A stretch of DNA of 64,000 nucleotides, from assembly GCA_963643175.1 (NCBI GenBank), contig CAVIJF010000001.1, forward strand, positions 186,001 through 250,000. The letters run 5' to 3'. This stretch comes from CAMEON01 sp963643175 (GTDB taxonomy: Bacteria; Bacillota; Clostridia; Oscillospirales; CAG-272). The notes beneath the pieces are model-generated. The model did not search any database. It was not told the DNA's origin and saw only the letters and a program-made list of their open reading frames with translations. Position numbers and translations under genes: made by a program. Below are positions 42,917 to 53,288 of this stretch, piece by piece (position 1 is the first letter of the stretch; each line of letters starts with the position of its first letter).

Positions 42917-43660
42917 TCAATCCCCCGTCAGCGAAAACCGTGCCCAGAAGAGATTGTGGTCAGACTCGCCGCCGACGCGCATACCGCACGCGGTCAGCGT
43001 CAGCGCCGTGCTGTCGTATACAATGTTGTCTATCGCCATAGGCGGCTCACGGAAGGTTTGGAACCGCGCTCCCTGCGGGCGGTCGGGTGCCAGCGCGTTG
43101 GCAAGTGCAGCGCGACCATCCAGCAGCGGCTGAAGCTCGGAGTAGGTTTCGGTATTGAAATCGCCGGTCAGGACAAACGCCTCGTCCGCCGGTATGCGCC
43201 GGATTCCCGCACGCAGTACCTCAATCTGCGGTCTGCGGCTGGCGGGATTCTCAAAAGCAAGGTGCGTGTTGAGCAGATGCAGGAGACGTCCGGGCTTTCC
43301 GTTTTCCTCCAGACGGATTACCGCGTGCATACAGGAGCGCGGCTCCTCCCCCTCCCGGTGCGGGAGGGGGAGGCAGGTCAGGCGCTCGGGATATACCGAC
43401 GGAAACCGGGACAGGAACGCAATTCCGTACTCCCCGCCGTCATACGGCATGGCGGGGGAGAAGCGCCCGTAGCGCCACCCCAGCAGGCGGAGCAGCTCGC
43501 TCAGCCCGTCCGTCCCGCCGGCGCGGTGCGTGCGCCGATCCACTTCCTGCAGACCGACTATGTCGGCGCCGCTCTCCCGGATTACGGCGGCAAGCTGCGC
43601 CCAGTCATACCTGACCGCCGCCCCGTGCAGAATGTTGTAGGATGCGACTGTCAGGTTCAT
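42917..43660 (-). CDS. Endonuclease/exonuclease/phosphatase family hydrolase
   Basis: 247-residue EEP-fold enzyme. Catalytic landmarks are ASYNILHG at the N-terminus, GLQEVDRR, GIAFLSRFP, LNTHLAF, LTGDFNTE and the C-terminal SDHNLFWARF with the active His. Substrates of this family range from DNA to phospholipids and sugar phosphates; nothing here decides. No signal peptide is present. It starts one base after the stop of the preceding large secreted protein, so the two are cotranscribed. Confidence 0.87.
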   Translation of the reverse strand: MNLTVASYNILHGAAVRYDWAQLAAVIRESGADIVGLQEVDRRTHRAGGTDGLSELLRLLGWRYGRFSPAMPYDGGEYGIAFLSRFPSVYPERLTCLPLPHREGEEPRSCMHAVIRLEENGKPGRLLHLLNTHLAFENPASRRPQIEVLRAGIRRIPADEAFVLTGDFNTETYSELQPLLDGRAALANALAPDRPQGARFQTFREPPMAIDNIVYDSTALTLTACGMRVGGESDHNLFWARFSLTGD

Positions 43661-43661
43661 A

Positions 43662-46600
43662 TCAGCGCTTCACATCCCTGTCCAGGAGGTCAAAGGTCAC
43701 GCCGCCCACGTGCGGATTGCTGTTCTTCTGCACGCGACGCTTCTCAAGGAACTTGATGCCGACAGAATCCTGCTGGAGCGTACCCAGCATATTCTCAATG
43801 TGTAACCCCGTCTCGCTGGCGCCGTCCTCCGTGCGGAATTCCACGCGCACCTCGGCACCGGTCATCGGCAGCTGGTTGGACAGGACGTAGCGGTAGGGAG
43901 TCAGCGTACCGTTCAGCTCAAACTCCACCACGGAGGCGGGCATCTCACAGCCGCTGTTATACACCGAGAAGCGGACGTATGCCTTGCCCACGCCTGTGTA
44001 GGATGCGCGAAGCGTCAGCTCCACCATATCGGAATTCTTGATGAAGGGCGTCAGAACGCCGGTCGAGTAGACGTTGGTGCAGCCCTCCATCGACTGACTG
44101 AGCGCATCCAGCGTCGTGACTTTGACGTAAGAATGGAACGGAACCACATACACGGTGCCTTCCCACTTTCCGTCTGCCGTCACGGACTTGAGCAGTCCCT
44201 GACCGTTGGATCCGTCGCCGTCGCCAATCTGGATGATGTTGTAGGAAACGCCGTCACGGACAACGCCCACGGACGAGGTTGTGCCGCCGGTGTAGCCCGG
44301 GCGGGGCATATTCTTCGATGCCAACAATTCTATGGCTTCCTTCTCTGCATTGGCCTGGCTGTCGCTGAAGGTGATATGGTGCAGCATCCGGACGCCGCGG
44401 TTCCACATATACTCCAGCTGCGTGTAAGCGTCAGCGCCGCTGTCCTGCAGGGCGCAGTACTCACCGATGGAAATATTCCACTGTCCCGCACGGTTGGCAA
44501 CAGTGATCCAGTTGTCGCCGCTGTTGGCAATATATCCGTAGCGCGTGCCGCCGTAGGATGTGCCACAGGTCAGGACGGTATCAATGGGGGAAATGCGGGT
44601 GTCTGCCTGCCCGAGGAAACCGGACACGGCTTCTCCTTCCGGAATCTGATGCGCCGAAATGGACTCGGGCGGATACCCGGCAATCAGTGCCTCGCGGTAT
44701 GCCTCCATGATGCGCTTGCTGACAATATAGCGGTTGTACAGTGCCCACTGCGTGAAGTAATCGCCTGCGTACTTGTCCCAGTCACCGCGACCGCTCTCAC
44801 GCGGCGGGTCGATTTCCTCCACGCTGGCGAAGGTGGTTCCCAGCTTTTCGTTGATCTGCTCCAGCGTTCCGTACTGCTGCAACAGGTACAGGCGGAAGCC
44901 CTGAATCATATTCTGGTTATAGTCTCCGACCGAGCCGGGCACATTGATTTCGTGCTCATGCACGGGCGACACACCCACCAAATGCTCCGGGTTGCCGTTC
45001 TCACCCCGGAATTCCACCACCATGGAGCGCAGGAAGGAGCGCAGCGGATAAATACGCAGCTTGGCAAGGTCAAGGATACCGTCCGCATAGGTGCCGATAT
45101 AGAAACTGGATTCCAGTTCCAGATATTCGGACGCCTCGCCGTTCTTTCCGATCGAAATGTAGTCGTGTGCGCCGGTATAGGAATTCACGTAATTCTGCAG
45201 ATGGGCGGTGGCGGAAATCTTGTTCCAGCGGTGTGTGAAGCACGGCTCAAGGAACATATGGCTTGAGCGGAAGGAATTGATATATCCGCTGATGCCGCCG
45301 AAGGCATAGTTCGCATAGGTGGCGCTGTCAAAGACCTGTTCCACCTTTTCCGAAGTGGAGGCACTGTTCAGCTTGCTTATGATGCCGTTGGACAGGTCAC
45401 AGCGGATATGCTGGAAGGAGCCGGTACTGACGTAGGTGTCATCGTTATCATTCCAGTAACGGGCGGTGTAGAACACGTTTTCGCGGAACGCGACGTCAAG
45501 AAGACCGCTGTTCCCTCCGTCATAGTCATACGTGACCACAAACGAACGGTTCTCCTCGCCCTCTACTTCAGGCAGGGTCACAATGTACCGTTCCCCGACA
45601 TTGGCGGAAGCATACACACCGGTCGCCGTGTCCGGCAGAGAAATGCCGCTGTTCCGGAATTCGGCGGTACGTGCATTCCCCTCGTAGACAAGCTGCTTTG
45701 CCTTAAAATGCAGGATAATGCTGTCCTCCGTGCCGTCATTCATGGTGCGCACGGTGGCGGCGACCTCAAGGGTCTCGCCGTCTGTCGTTGGCAGTGCGAA
45801 GGCGCAGTCCAGCGTGTTCCGGCTGATGACCGACCCGTCCGCCAGATTGATCAGTACTGTCGGCAGCTTGCCGTCAGCCGTCATGCTCTGGGACAGGACA
45901 AGCAGGGTTTCGTCCTTGCTGCCCGCCACGAAGTGTCCCGTCAGGATGGTGTAGGGTCCCTCCATGATGGGGCTGAGCGTAATCTCCATGCGCAGGGTGC
46001 CGAACGTATCAAACACACGGATGTCTCCGTTCCTGCCGTCGTGCTTTACAAAGGCAGCCGTTGCAATCAGCGTTTCGTTGCCGACCTGTGCAGCCGCTAC
46101 CTGCACACCGCCGCGGACGGACGGGTCAAACGCAAGGAACTGTGCCGTGACCGTCTGCTGCTGATTCAGGACGCGCACAACCGTATGGTTCGCCTCGTTT
46201 GTGCCGTCTCCCATGAAGTAACCCTCGCCCGCCACGATGCGCGGTCCCGCCGTCACACCGTCAACGGCGCCGATCTGGGCAAAGTAGACGCTGGACTGCA
46301 CGCCCAGATTCAGATCCGGCGCGGTGTAGTAGACAGCGTTGTTTTTCCCGTTGGAGATGCGGTCAGGCAGATCGATGAAGGCATTGACGATGTCCTCCTC
46401 CGAGGCGTCGGTCATGTACAGGTACATTGCCTCCAGCGTGTAGAGATCATGGTAGGTATCCAGCGTTTCGCCGCCGTCAAAGAACATGACCAGCTTGTGG
46501 TCGTACACCAGCACCTTCTTGCCGAGATCGGCGGCAATCAGCTGCGGCGCCGCCATGCCGGTCAGAGCACCGCCGGTCACGCCGTAGGTATCGTACACAA

Positions 46601-47015
46601 AGTCCGCCAGAACCTCGACCTCACCGTCGGACAGCGCGACCAGATCGGCGGAATACTCGTTCAGCTCGGCGCCGCGGTACCCCTTGGCGGTGTTCAGACC
46701 GAGCACCAGCGCGTCGTTGCCCGCCAATACGTCATGAATGCGGGTCGCCGTGATATACTGAGCGTAGTCTGGCGTATCCGCTTCGGGGAATACGACAGCC
46801 GAGGCGTGCGGATCGGTTTCCGTCTCGGTGTCGGACCCGGCGGTGTCAGGCTCTCCGGAGCCGGATTCGTCGGGTACAATCTGGATGGTTTCAGGCAGCG
46901 TAGTCTCTCCGTCGCCGCTTTCCGTGCGGCAGGAAACGGAACACAGAACGGTGAGAAGCAGGACTGCCAGCGTCAGCAGGATGCCAAGCACAAGGTATTT
47001 CGCATTGTTTTTCAT
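43662..47015 (-). CDS. Large exported protein, possible lipoprotein with glycosidase-like region
   Basis: 1117 residues. The hydrophobic N-terminus (about 8-27) ends in VLCSVSCRTE, a weak lipobox around Cys29, followed by an acidic Ser/Thr-rich linker. The middle (about 80-600) is beta-rich and may be a propeller (repeated units such as NGDIRVFDTFGTLRMEI). The region about 660-900 resembles a TIM barrel of glycosidase type (HEHEINVPGSVGDYNQNM, NEKLGTTF, DWDKYAGDYFTQWALYNRY, SAHQIPEGEA). A C-terminal CBM-like sandwich closes it. I do not recognise a named family and assign no substrate. The start ATG 47015 has AAAGGAAA. It is the gene before the EEP hydrolase. Confidence 0.7.
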   Translation of the reverse strand: MKNNAKYLVLGILLTLAVLLLTVLCSVSCRTESGDGETTLPETIQIVPDESGSGEPDTAGSDTETETDPHASAVVFPEADTPDYAQYITATRIHDVLAGNDALVLGLNTAKGYRGAELNEYSADLVALSDGEVEVLADFVYDTYGVTGGALTGMAAPQLIAADLGKKVLVYDHKLVMFFDGGETLDTYHDLYTLEAMYLYMTDASEEDIVNAFIDLPDRISNGKNNAVYYTAPDLNLGVQSSVYFAQIGAVDGVTAGPRIVAGEGYFMGDGTNEANHTVVRVLNQQQTVTAQFLAFDPSVRGGVQVAAAQVGNETLIATAAFVKHDGRNGDIRVFDTFGTLRMEITLSPIMEGPYTILTGHFVAGSKDETLLVLSQSMTADGKLPTVLINLADGSVISRNTLDCAFALPTTDGETLEVAATVRTMNDGTEDSIILHFKAKQLVYEGNARTAEFRNSGISLPDTATGVYASANVGERYIVTLPEVEGEENRSFVVTYDYDGGNSGLLDVAFRENVFYTARYWNDNDDTYVSTGSFQHIRCDLSNGIISKLNSASTSEKVEQVFDSATYANYAFGGISGYINSFRSSHMFLEPCFTHRWNKISATAHLQNYVNSYTGAHDYISIGKNGEASEYLELESSFYIGTYADGILDLAKLRIYPLRSFLRSMVVEFRGENGNPEHLVGVSPVHEHEINVPGSVGDYNQNMIQGFRLYLLQQYGTLEQINEKLGTTFASVEEIDPPRESGRGDWDKYAGDYFTQWALYNRYIVSKRIMEAYREALIAGYPPESISAHQIPEGEAVSGFLGQADTRISPIDTVLTCGTSYGGTRYGYIANSGDNWITVANRAGQWNISIGEYCALQDSGADAYTQLEYMWNRGVRMLHHITFSDSQANAEKEAIELLASKNMPRPGYTGGTTSSVGVVRDGVSYNIIQIGDGDGSNGQGLLKSVTADGKWEGTVYVVPFHSYVKVTTLDALSQSMEGCTNVYSTGVLTPFIKNSDMVELTLRASYTGVGKAYVRFSVYNSGCEMPASVVEFELNGTLTPYRYVLSNQLPMTGAEVRVEFRTEDGASETGLHIENMLGTLQQDSVGIKFLEKRRVQKNSNPHVGGVTFDLLDRDVKR

Positions 47016-47063
47016 GTTGTGGTTTCCTTTCCCGTTAAGGTCTGATTTGGTTCGTCTTCCGGA

Positions 47064-47708
47064 CTATCCCCGCCGCCCCGCAGGCACACGTGCTGCGAGA
47101 CGCGCAAGGTAAGCGCCGGTGTCAAAGAGTTCCAGTCTGGTGTCTGCCCGCAGATACAGCGGATGGTGGGGATGTCCTGCCTTGGACAGTGCACCGGCGT
47201 GATACCAGACGGCGCCGCGCTGTCCGGCAATCTCCAGCATATCCGCCACGCAGGCGAACAGGTAGGTGCGCTTTTCGATAATGCTCCCCCATGCCGCCCA
47301 CACGGCAGGCTCATCACGGCAATGCGCAAGCAGGTGCGCAAATGCCTTCATATTCTCGCCGTGAAGCCATGTGTTGGGGGTTTTCTCCATGTCGTCCGGG
47401 CGGGTTGCCCGCTGGGCGTACACGTTGAACATGAGGAAACTGTCATATCCGTTGAAGCGCGCAATGCGCTGAGCGGACTGCAGGGTCGGGTCGAGCCTGT
47501 CCGGCTTGGCTGTGGAAGGATTGATGCCCACGCAGATAAGAGGATGCGTCCCGCGCGTACCGAGAATATACCGGTACTCTTCATAGGTTGGCGGAACGTA
47601 CAGCCAGCGGCTGACATCGTAGTCCGTCTGCGGGCATTCGGCAGCGGCAAGTGCCTCCGCAAAGGACAGCACGTCGATGCCGGCGGTGTCCTGCTTTGGT
47701 ATGTGCAT
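47064..47708 (-). CDS. DUF1643 domain-containing protein
   Basis: 214 residues. The DUF1643 hallmark is ICVGINPSTAKPD at about 75-87, followed by RIARFNGYDSFLMFNVYAQRATRPDDM and an AAWGSIIEK stretch. The biochemical function of the family is unknown, though it is often found in mobile or DNA-processing contexts. The start is ATG 47708 behind TAGGGAGGGAA, 14 nt after polC, so it is cotranscribed with it. Confidence 0.85.
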   Translation of the reverse strand: MHIPKQDTAGIDVLSFAEALAAAECPQTDYDVSRWLYVPPTYEEYRYILGTRGTHPLICVGINPSTAKPDRLDPTLQSAQRIARFNGYDSFLMFNVYAQRATRPDDMEKTPNTWLHGENMKAFAHLLAHCRDEPAVWAAWGSIIEKRTYLFACVADMLEIAGQRGAVWYHAGALSKAGHPHHPLYLRADTRLELFDTGAYLARLAARVPAGRRG

Positions 47709-47722
47709 GACAGGTTCCCTCC

Positions 47723-50700
47723 CTAAAAAGCAATGGTCATCTGGTCGGTCTCGTCCAGCCCGTCCAGCACCCGGCACTGGCGGAGGATATCCACCACCGC
47801 CCGCGTCAGTTTGGCGCGGGTCTGCAGATCCTCCACGGAGAAGAACGGCTCCTCTTCGCGTGCGGCGACAATGTTCGCCGCGGCGTTGTCGCCCACCCCG
47901 GCAAGAGCCGAAAAGGGCATCCGGATGCCGCCGTCCTCCGGCAGATACTCGCGGTCACTGGAGTGCACCAGATCGACCGGCAGGAAGCGGATTCCCCGCG
48001 CCATCGCCTCATTGATGAGCTGCAGAACCGGCAGACTCTGCTGTTCCTTCGGCTGGGCGTCGTTGCCGCGCTTGTCGATGTCAAGAATATACTCCTGCAC
48101 AGCCCGCTTGCCGCGCATGACCAGCTCCCCGTCAAACCCGGTCGGCTGAACCGTGAACATGGCACAGTAGAACGCCAGCGGGCGGTGCACCTTGTACCAC
48201 CCCAGCCGGATAGCCGACATATCGTATGCGGCGGCGTGTGCCTTCGGGAACATATACTTTATCTTCTTGCAGGAGGCAATGTACCAGTCCGGCACATTGG
48301 CGGCGCGCATCTCCGCCTCGTACTCCGGGGTCAGTCCCTTGCCTTTCCGCACCATCTCCATTATCTTGAAGGAATGGCTTTTCTCCACGCCGTAACGGAT
48401 CAGCGCCAGCATGATAGAGTCGCGTGTTCCGATGACATTGGAAATGGTACAGGTTCCGTTCTTTATCAGATCCTGCGCGTTGTTCGTCCAGACGTCGGTG
48501 CCGTGCGACAGACCGGAAATCTGGAGCAGGTCGGAGAAGGACTGCGGGCGCGATTCCTGCAGCATCTTGATGACGAATTTGGTACCCAGTTCCGGCAGCC
48601 CCAGCGTTCCGAGCGGTACACCGGCAATGTCGTCCGGCGATACGCCCAGCGAGCGGGTGGACAGGAACAGGTCGTAAATGGAACGGTCGTTCATGGGCAC
48701 ATCCATAACCGAGGTGTCCGAATACTTCTCCAGATACTTGTACTTGGTCGGCATATCGTGCCCTAACTCGTCCAGCTTGAGTAGCGTATCGTGCAGATAC
48801 TCAAACGTGAAATGCGTGGTCACGATGTCCGAGTTGGGGTCGTCCGCCGGGTGCTGCACCGGGCAGAAGTCGTAAATCTGATACTCCTTCGGCACCACGA
48901 CGATACCGCCGGGATGCTGTCCCGTCGTGCGGCGGACACCGACACAGCGGGAGGACAGGCGGTTGACCTCGGCGCGGTTCACGCTGATGCCCTTCCCTTC
49001 CAGATACTTCATGACAAAGCCGTAGGCGGTCTTGTCCGCCAGTGCGCCGATGGTTCCGGCGCGGAACACGTTTTCGGCGCCGAACAGCTGCTCGGTGTAC
49101 TTGTGGACCTTGCCCTGCACTTCGCCGGAGAAGTTCAGGTCAATATCCGGAGACTTGTCGCCGTAAAATCCGAGGAAGGTTTCAAAGGGAATGTCGTGCC
49201 CGTCGTAGTTGAGTTTTGTCCCGCAGCGCGGGCAGGTCGCATCCGGCAAATCAAAGCCGGAACCGATTTCGGGCGGCACGTCAAAGTTGCTGTACCGGCA
49301 GTCCGGGCACCAGTAGTGCGGGCGCAGGGGGTTGACCTCCGAGATTCCCGCCAACGATGCCACAACCGAGGAGCCGACCGAGCCGCGCGAGCCGACCAGA
49401 TACCCCTGCTGTTCGCTGTAATAAACCAGCTTCTGTGCAATCATGTACAGTACGGCGAAGCCGTTCTTGATGATGGAGGACAGTTCACGCTCCAGCCGCT
49501 GTGCCACAATATCGGGCAGCGGGTCGCCATACCGCTTCCGGGCGTTCTCATAGCAGATGCGGGTGAGATCCTCCTCCGCGCCGTCCATGTGCGGCGTAAA
49601 GGTTCCCTTCGGGAAGGGGCGCACATTGTCCTCAATACAGCCCGCGATATAGTTTGTGTTGGTGACGACTACCTCGTAAGCCTTCTCCGCTCCGAGGTAG
49701 GCAAACTCATCCAGCATCTCGCGCGTCGTGCGGTAGTACAGCCCGCAGTCGCGGTCGTAGTCCCGGAATTTCATGCCCGCCTGCAGAATCTTGCGGTATA
49801 TTTCATCCTCCGGATTCATGAAGTGCGCATCGCAGGTGGCAACGACCGGCTTGCCGTACTTCTCGCCCAGCGCAACCACCCGCCTGTTCAGATTGCGCAG
49901 GTCCTCATCGTCCCGGACCTTCCCCTCCGCAATGAGGAACCGGTTGTTGCAGACAGGCTGTATCTCCAGATAGTCATAGAACCGGACAATTGTCTCAATC
50001 TCCGCCTCCGGCTTGTTGTCCAGTATGGCGCGGAACAGTTCTCCCGCTTCGCAGGCGGAGCCTATGATAAGCCCCTCCCGATACTTTTCCAGCTCGGTTT
50101 TGGGAATCCGCGGGTTTTTCTTGAAATACTTCAGGTAACTGTCCGAAATCAGGCGGTAGAGATTCTTCTGCCCCACCTTGTTGCGGATGAGGATAATCTG
50201 GTGGTAGGAAGGCAGGCGGGTCGGATCCGTTTTCTCCGCCATATCGGTACGCAGGGCTTCAAATGTCCGGATGCCCCCCTCGTCCAGATCGGCAAGCATG
50301 GAAAACCAGATGTTCGCCAGCATTTCCGCATCGTCACAGGCGCGGTGATGGTTGAAGTCGCCGAGACTGTAATGCTCCGCCACAGTGTCCAACTTATGAT
50401 TTTTCAGGTCGGGCAGGAGGTAACGCGCCAGCGCCAGCGTATCCAGATACGGATTCGTAAACGGAACGCCGTGCCGGTCCGCCGCCGCCCGGATAAATCC
50501 GGTGTCGAAGTCGGCGTTGTGGGCAATCAGCAGCATTGCGCCGCCGTCCGCCCGCCTGCCGACAAAATCAAAGAACATCCGCAGTGCGGTCAGTTCGTCC
50601 GGCGCACCCGTCGTCATGTCCTGCGTGATGCCGGTCAGCTTGGTAATTTCCGACGGAATAACGCCCTCCGGGTCAACAAAGGTATCAAAGCGATCCAGCA

Positions 50701-52180
50701 CCTGCCCGCCGCGTATCTTCACGGCGCCGATTTCAATGATACGGCAGTTCTGCGCGGAAAGACCCGTCGTCTCCAGGTCGAATACGACAGCCTCCTCCTC
50801 CAGCGCGCCCTCACAGCTCCCGTATACGGCGCCGGAGGTGTTGTTGACGAAGTATGCTTCCATACCCCAGATGACCTTCTGCCCGGTCTTCTCAGCGGCA
50901 AGCATGGCTTCCATAAAGCCCTGCACGTTCCCGTGGTCGGTGATGGCAACGGCGGGATGTCCCCAGCGTTTCGCCTGCTTTACGGCATCCGCCGGGTTTA
51001 TCAGAGCGTCCATGGAGGACATCTGCGTGTGCAGATGCAGTTCCACGCGCTTCACCGGCTCGTCGTCGGCGCGGTCTATGCGCCGTATCCGGGCGACCGC
51101 ATCGTGAAAGAAAATCAGGTCGGGTCCTTCGGTGCGGTCGCGCCGCACCTCCCGGTGGCAGTAGCCGTGCAGGGCAAGGACTGCGCCGTTCGCCACCACC
51201 GCTCCCAGCGCGTCGGCATCCTCCGGCAAAAGCCCGAACGCCTTGCACTCGATGGAGGCGCTGTTGTCGGTCAGGTTGAACGTGACGTTGTATTTTTCGC
51301 CGCTGCGGTTTGCTTCCTTGGTGTAGCCGAACACCTCGCCCACAATGACCAGCCCGCGGCGCGGTTTGTCGATGGCGGACAGCGGCGTCGGAAGTATATC
51401 GAACCGGGCGCCCAGTGCATACTCCGGCGCGGATACGTCAAAGGTCATAAAACCGATATGGCACCTGCCTCCTGTCACCGTGGCGGTCTCGGACGCCGGC
51501 TGTGCGGCACCGTCCGCCCCGCCGGCAGTCGGCGACGCTGTAAACAGACTGCCGACACGGGGCAGTATGGCTTCCTTGGGCTTGTCCTCTGCCGGGGCAT
51601 TCCGGGACGCGCCGCTCTGCCCATAGCTGCGCAGGGCGTCCTGTATCTGCCTGTCTGCCTGCTCCAACACGGCGTGCTGGCGCGGCGTAACCATGTCCTG
51701 TGCCGCTTCGGAATTGATAACCTCTACGCGCAGGTCAAGGTCAAATTCGGACTTGAGGATTCGCTGCATGACCAGCGGCGTCTGCGCATGAATCAGCAGC
51801 TCCACGCCTGCGCGGACAAAGGGAATCTCCACCGTCAGGCATCCGTCCTCCAGGCGATAGGTGTAGTTGCCGAAGAAGCCGCGTGCCACGATGCCGACCC
51901 GTTCGGTCTCGCAGAGCAGTTCCGGAATATAGTCCTCCGAGAACAGTTCCTGCGGGTAGTGCGGCATGATTTTGGTGTACGCCAACCCGTATGCTTTGGT
52001 TATTTCGTCCTCTATGCGGTACAGTGTCCGCTTGCGCACGACAGCCGGAAAGGATACATTCAGCACCAATGCCCGGTTTGCCTTGTCCGCCTGCACGCTG
52101 TATTCCGTGGCGGACAGCAGGATGTCCCGGGTATCGGGATCCGGATCGTAACGGTTCAGCAGTTCCGGCAGTGTCCTCAT
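47723..52180 (-). CDS. polC: DNA polymerase III alpha subunit, PolC type
   Basis: 1485-residue Gram-positive replicative polymerase. The N-terminal and OB-fold regions are followed by a PHP domain (ELHLHTQMSSMDAL at about 378) interrupted by the DEDD 3'-5' exonuclease (VVFDLETTGLSAQ at about 463), a characteristic arrangement of PolC. Later come a zinc-binding CPDC...CPRC pair, the catalytic PDIDLNFSGEVQ and AGTIGALADKTAYGF sequences. Length is slightly above B. subtilis PolC. It overlaps ispG by 4 nt and closes the conserved pyrH-to-polC block. Confidence 0.97.
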   Translation of the reverse strand: MRTLPELLNRYDPDPDTRDILLSATEYSVQADKANRALVLNVSFPAVVRKRTLYRIEDEITKAYGLAYTKIMPHYPQELFSEDYIPELLCETERVGIVARGFFGNYTYRLEDGCLTVEIPFVRAGVELLIHAQTPLVMQRILKSEFDLDLRVEVINSEAAQDMVTPRQHAVLEQADRQIQDALRSYGQSGASRNAPAEDKPKEAILPRVGSLFTASPTAGGADGAAQPASETATVTGGRCHIGFMTFDVSAPEYALGARFDILPTPLSAIDKPRRGLVIVGEVFGYTKEANRSGEKYNVTFNLTDNSASIECKAFGLLPEDADALGAVVANGAVLALHGYCHREVRRDRTEGPDLIFFHDAVARIRRIDRADDEPVKRVELHLHTQMSSMDALINPADAVKQAKRWGHPAVAITDHGNVQGFMEAMLAAEKTGQKVIWGMEAYFVNNTSGAVYGSCEGALEEEAVVFDLETTGLSAQNCRIIEIGAVKIRGGQVLDRFDTFVDPEGVIPSEITKLTGITQDMTTGAPDELTALRMFFDFVGRRADGGAMLLIAHNADFDTGFIRAAADRHGVPFTNPYLDTLALARYLLPDLKNHKLDTVAEHYSLGDFNHHRACDDAEMLANIWFSMLADLDEGGIRTFEALRTDMAEKTDPTRLPSYHQIILIRNKVGQKNLYRLISDSYLKYFKKNPRIPKTELEKYREGLIIGSACEAGELFRAILDNKPEAEIETIVRFYDYLEIQPVCNNRFLIAEGKVRDDEDLRNLNRRVVALGEKYGKPVVATCDAHFMNPEDEIYRKILQAGMKFRDYDRDCGLYYRTTREMLDEFAYLGAEKAYEVVVTNTNYIAGCIEDNVRPFPKGTFTPHMDGAEEDLTRICYENARKRYGDPLPDIVAQRLERELSSIIKNGFAVLYMIAQKLVYYSEQQGYLVGSRGSVGSSVVASLAGISEVNPLRPHYWCPDCRYSNFDVPPEIGSGFDLPDATCPRCGTKLNYDGHDIPFETFLGFYGDKSPDIDLNFSGEVQGKVHKYTEQLFGAENVFRAGTIGALADKTAYGFVMKYLEGKGISVNRAEVNRLSSRCVGVRRTTGQHPGGIVVVPKEYQIYDFCPVQHPADDPNSDIVTTHFTFEYLHDTLLKLDELGHDMPTKYKYLEKYSDTSVMDVPMNDRSIYDLFLSTRSLGVSPDDIAGVPLGTLGLPELGTKFVIKMLQESRPQSFSDLLQISGLSHGTDVWTNNAQDLIKNGTCTISNVIGTRDSIMLALIRYGVEKSHSFKIMEMVRKGKGLTPEYEAEMRAANVPDWYIASCKKIKYMFPKAHAAAYDMSAIRLGWYKVHRPLAFYCAMFTVQPTGFDGELVMRGKRAVQEYILDIDKRGNDAQPKEQQSLPVLQLINEAMARGIRFLPVDLVHSSDREYLPEDGGIRMPFSALAGVGDNAAANIVAAREEEPFFSVEDLQTRAKLTRAVVDILRQCRVLDGLDETDQMTIAF

Positions 52181-53277
52181 ACCCCGCCCTCCCGCGTGCG
52201 CCGGATGTCCTCCAGAGCACGGAGCAGCGTCGGAATGATTTCCTTCTCCGGAACCTTCCGCAGAATCTCACCGTGGGCGAACAGCAATGCCTCACCTCTG
52301 CCGCCCGCGATGCCGATGTCCGCCTCGCGAGCCTCGCCCGGTCCGTTGACCGCACAGCCCATCAGGGCGACTTTGACCGGCAGGTCGGACAGTCCCGCCT
52401 CGCGCACCGCCGCCTCAAAGCGCTCTGCCAGCGGGATAAGGTCAATTTTCGTCCGTCCGCAGGTCGGGCAGGACACGATCTGCAGACCGCACTGCCCCTC
52501 CACGCCCAGCGCATTCAGGATGCGGTGCGCCGCCTCCACCTCCCGCACCGGGTCGGCGGTCAGCGACACCCGGAAGGTATCCCCGATACCGTCACACAGC
52601 AGGGCACCGATTCCGGCGGCGGACTTGATTACTCCCATTTCCACCCCGCCCGCCTCGGTAACGCCGAGATGCAGCGGATAGGGACAGGCGGCGGCAAGCG
52701 CACGGTTGGCGGCAATCATGGCGGGAACAGAGGATGCCTTGATGGAAATGACAATATCCTCAAACCCGAACTTTTCCAGCAGGGATGCGTGGTAGAGTGC
52801 CGACTCGCACAGTGCCTCCGGAGTCGGGGCGCCGTACTTGGCAAGAATATGCTTTTCCAACGAGCCGCTGTTCACGCCGATACGGATCGGGATATGCCGG
52901 GCGCGGCAGGCGTCAGCCACAGCCTGAACGCGGTCGTCGCCGCCGATGTTTCCGGGATTGATGCGGATTTTGTCCACCCCGTACTCCGCGCACAGCACAG
53001 CCAGCCGATAGTCAAAATGGATATCCGCGACAATCGGAATCTGTATGCCGCTCTCCTTGATGAGGCGGACAGTCTCCGCCGCTTCGCAATCCGGCACGGT
53101 CAGACGCACTATATCACAGCCCGCTGCCGCCAGCGCCCGTATCTGGGAAAGCGTTGCCGCGGCATCATGCGGGTCGGTGTTGGTCATAGACTGGACGGCA
53201 AGGGGCGCGTCGCCTCCGATCGTCAGCCGTCCGATATGTACCGCCCGCGCCGGGCGGCGTATGTCATTGTACTTCAT
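52177..53277 (-). CDS. ispG: 4-hydroxy-3-methylbut-2-en-1-yl diphosphate synthase
   Basis: 366-residue 4Fe-4S enzyme of the MEP isoprenoid pathway (penultimate step). Family landmarks are VQSMTNTDPHDAAAT, VADIHFDYRLA, KIRINPGNIG and ISIKAS; cluster cysteines lie in SCPTCGR and MGCAVNGPGEA. Length is typical of the short bacterial form. The gene is preceded by rseP and its end overlaps polC. Confidence 0.97.
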   Translation of the reverse strand: MKYNDIRRPARAVHIGRLTIGGDAPLAVQSMTNTDPHDAAATLSQIRALAAAGCDIVRLTVPDCEAAETVRLIKESGIQIPIVADIHFDYRLAVLCAEYGVDKIRINPGNIGGDDRVQAVADACRARHIPIRIGVNSGSLEKHILAKYGAPTPEALCESALYHASLLEKFGFEDIVISIKASSVPAMIAANRALAAACPYPLHLGVTEAGGVEMGVIKSAAGIGALLCDGIGDTFRVSLTADPVREVEAAHRILNALGVEGQCGLQIVSCPTCGRTKIDLIPLAERFEAAVREAGLSDLPVKVALMGCAVNGPGEAREADIGIAGGRGEALLFAHGEILRKVPEKEIIPTLLRALEDIRRTREGGV

Positions 53278-53288
53278 TCGTTTGCCCC

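Noticed and set aside
48791..52681. Long open frame (1296 codons) on the plus strand
   Set aside because: Antisense to polC and ispG, both unambiguous.
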